Positions 63,949-64,000 of a stretch of 64,000 nucleotides of DNA are shown here, piece after piece. Within the stretch, counting starts at the first letter, position 1. Each line of letters starts with the position of its first letter. The translations under genes were made by a program, and so were the position numbers. Origin of the DNA: Diabrotica undecimpunctata (taxonomy: Eukaryota > Arthropoda > Insecta > Coleoptera > Chrysomelidae); contig NC_092804.1 in the NCBI RefSeq assembly GCF_040954645.1, positions 87,418,217-87,482,216 of the forward strand, read 5' to 3'. The notes under the pieces were generated by a model. It ran no database searches. It had not been told where the DNA came from and saw only the letters and a list, made by a program, of their open reading frames with translations.

Positions 63949-64000
63949 GGCAAATAAAAATTGTTACACTTTTAAATAAAATTAATTTTTGATAATTAAT

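Noticed and set aside
1..64000. CRISPR arrays, bacterial operons, tRNA or rRNA genes
   Set aside because: No evenly spaced repeats with unique spacers, no ribosome-binding-site-led operons, and no cloverleaf or rRNA signature seen; the window is eukaryotic.

Overview
This is a eukaryotic, very probably insect, genomic window: AT-rich, intron-bearing, and mostly built from decayed, nested transposable elements of families common in arthropods (Ty3/Gypsy, several LINE lineages, Jockey, piggyBac, Tc1/mariner-like, hAT, MITEs, a protein-primed DNA polymerase B relic). A short (CCTAA)n run also fits an insect. The species cannot be fixed; long TE-filled introns suggest a large genome, for example a leaf beetle, but that is a guess. 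I see no prokaryotic genes, CRISPR, rRNA or tRNA.

The one convincing host gene is on the minus strand: a sodium/bile-acid-cotransporter-like (SLC10/BASS) gene. Five exons were placed by protein similarity and by matching splice sites and phases: 41676-41923 (upstream end uncertain), 37705-37909, 28294-28526, 17112-17298 and 13935-14119 (stop codon). They encode the whole membrane domain; the N-terminal exon(s) are not found and probably lie beyond the window or in unrecognised sequence. Its introns of about 3.8, 9.2, 11.0 and 3.0 kb are almost entirely transposon sequence.

Layout: 1-3276 Gypsy A (minus); 4735-8462 DNA polymerase B relic with zinc fingers and an endonuclease-VII-like domain; 9631-10262 tandem repeats; 10456-11389 piggyBac fragment; 11626-12349 Tc1-like fragment; 13.1-13.6 kb LINE tails; 13.9-41.9 kb the SLC10 gene with its TE-packed introns (LINEs, a TIR element, Gypsy B at 18831-24745, piggyBac, hAT MITE, Jockey, a DUF7869-like gene, a large foldback, Tc1-like). 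From 42 to 64 kb: Jockey tail, three LINE pieces, hAT relics, a mariner-like fragment, Gypsy C (minus, 51.7-54.9 kb), several TIR elements, a LINE containing a hAT that itself contains a LINE tail (57.4-61.6 kb), a diverged 0.4-kb duplication, and a possible LTR/primer-binding-site junction at the right edge.

The most interesting item is Gypsy B. Its Gag starts with a SAP domain and a repeated coiled coil, and its Pol carries, downstream of the integrase, a region that reads as an OARD1/TARG1-type macrodomain (ADP-ribose hydrolase fold) followed by a CCCH zinc finger. The copy is dead (stops, frameshifts, an RNase H deletion, a damaged macrodomain loop), but the architecture SAP-Gag-CCHC / PR-RT-RH-IN-Macro-CCCH is unusual and can be tested against intact relatives.
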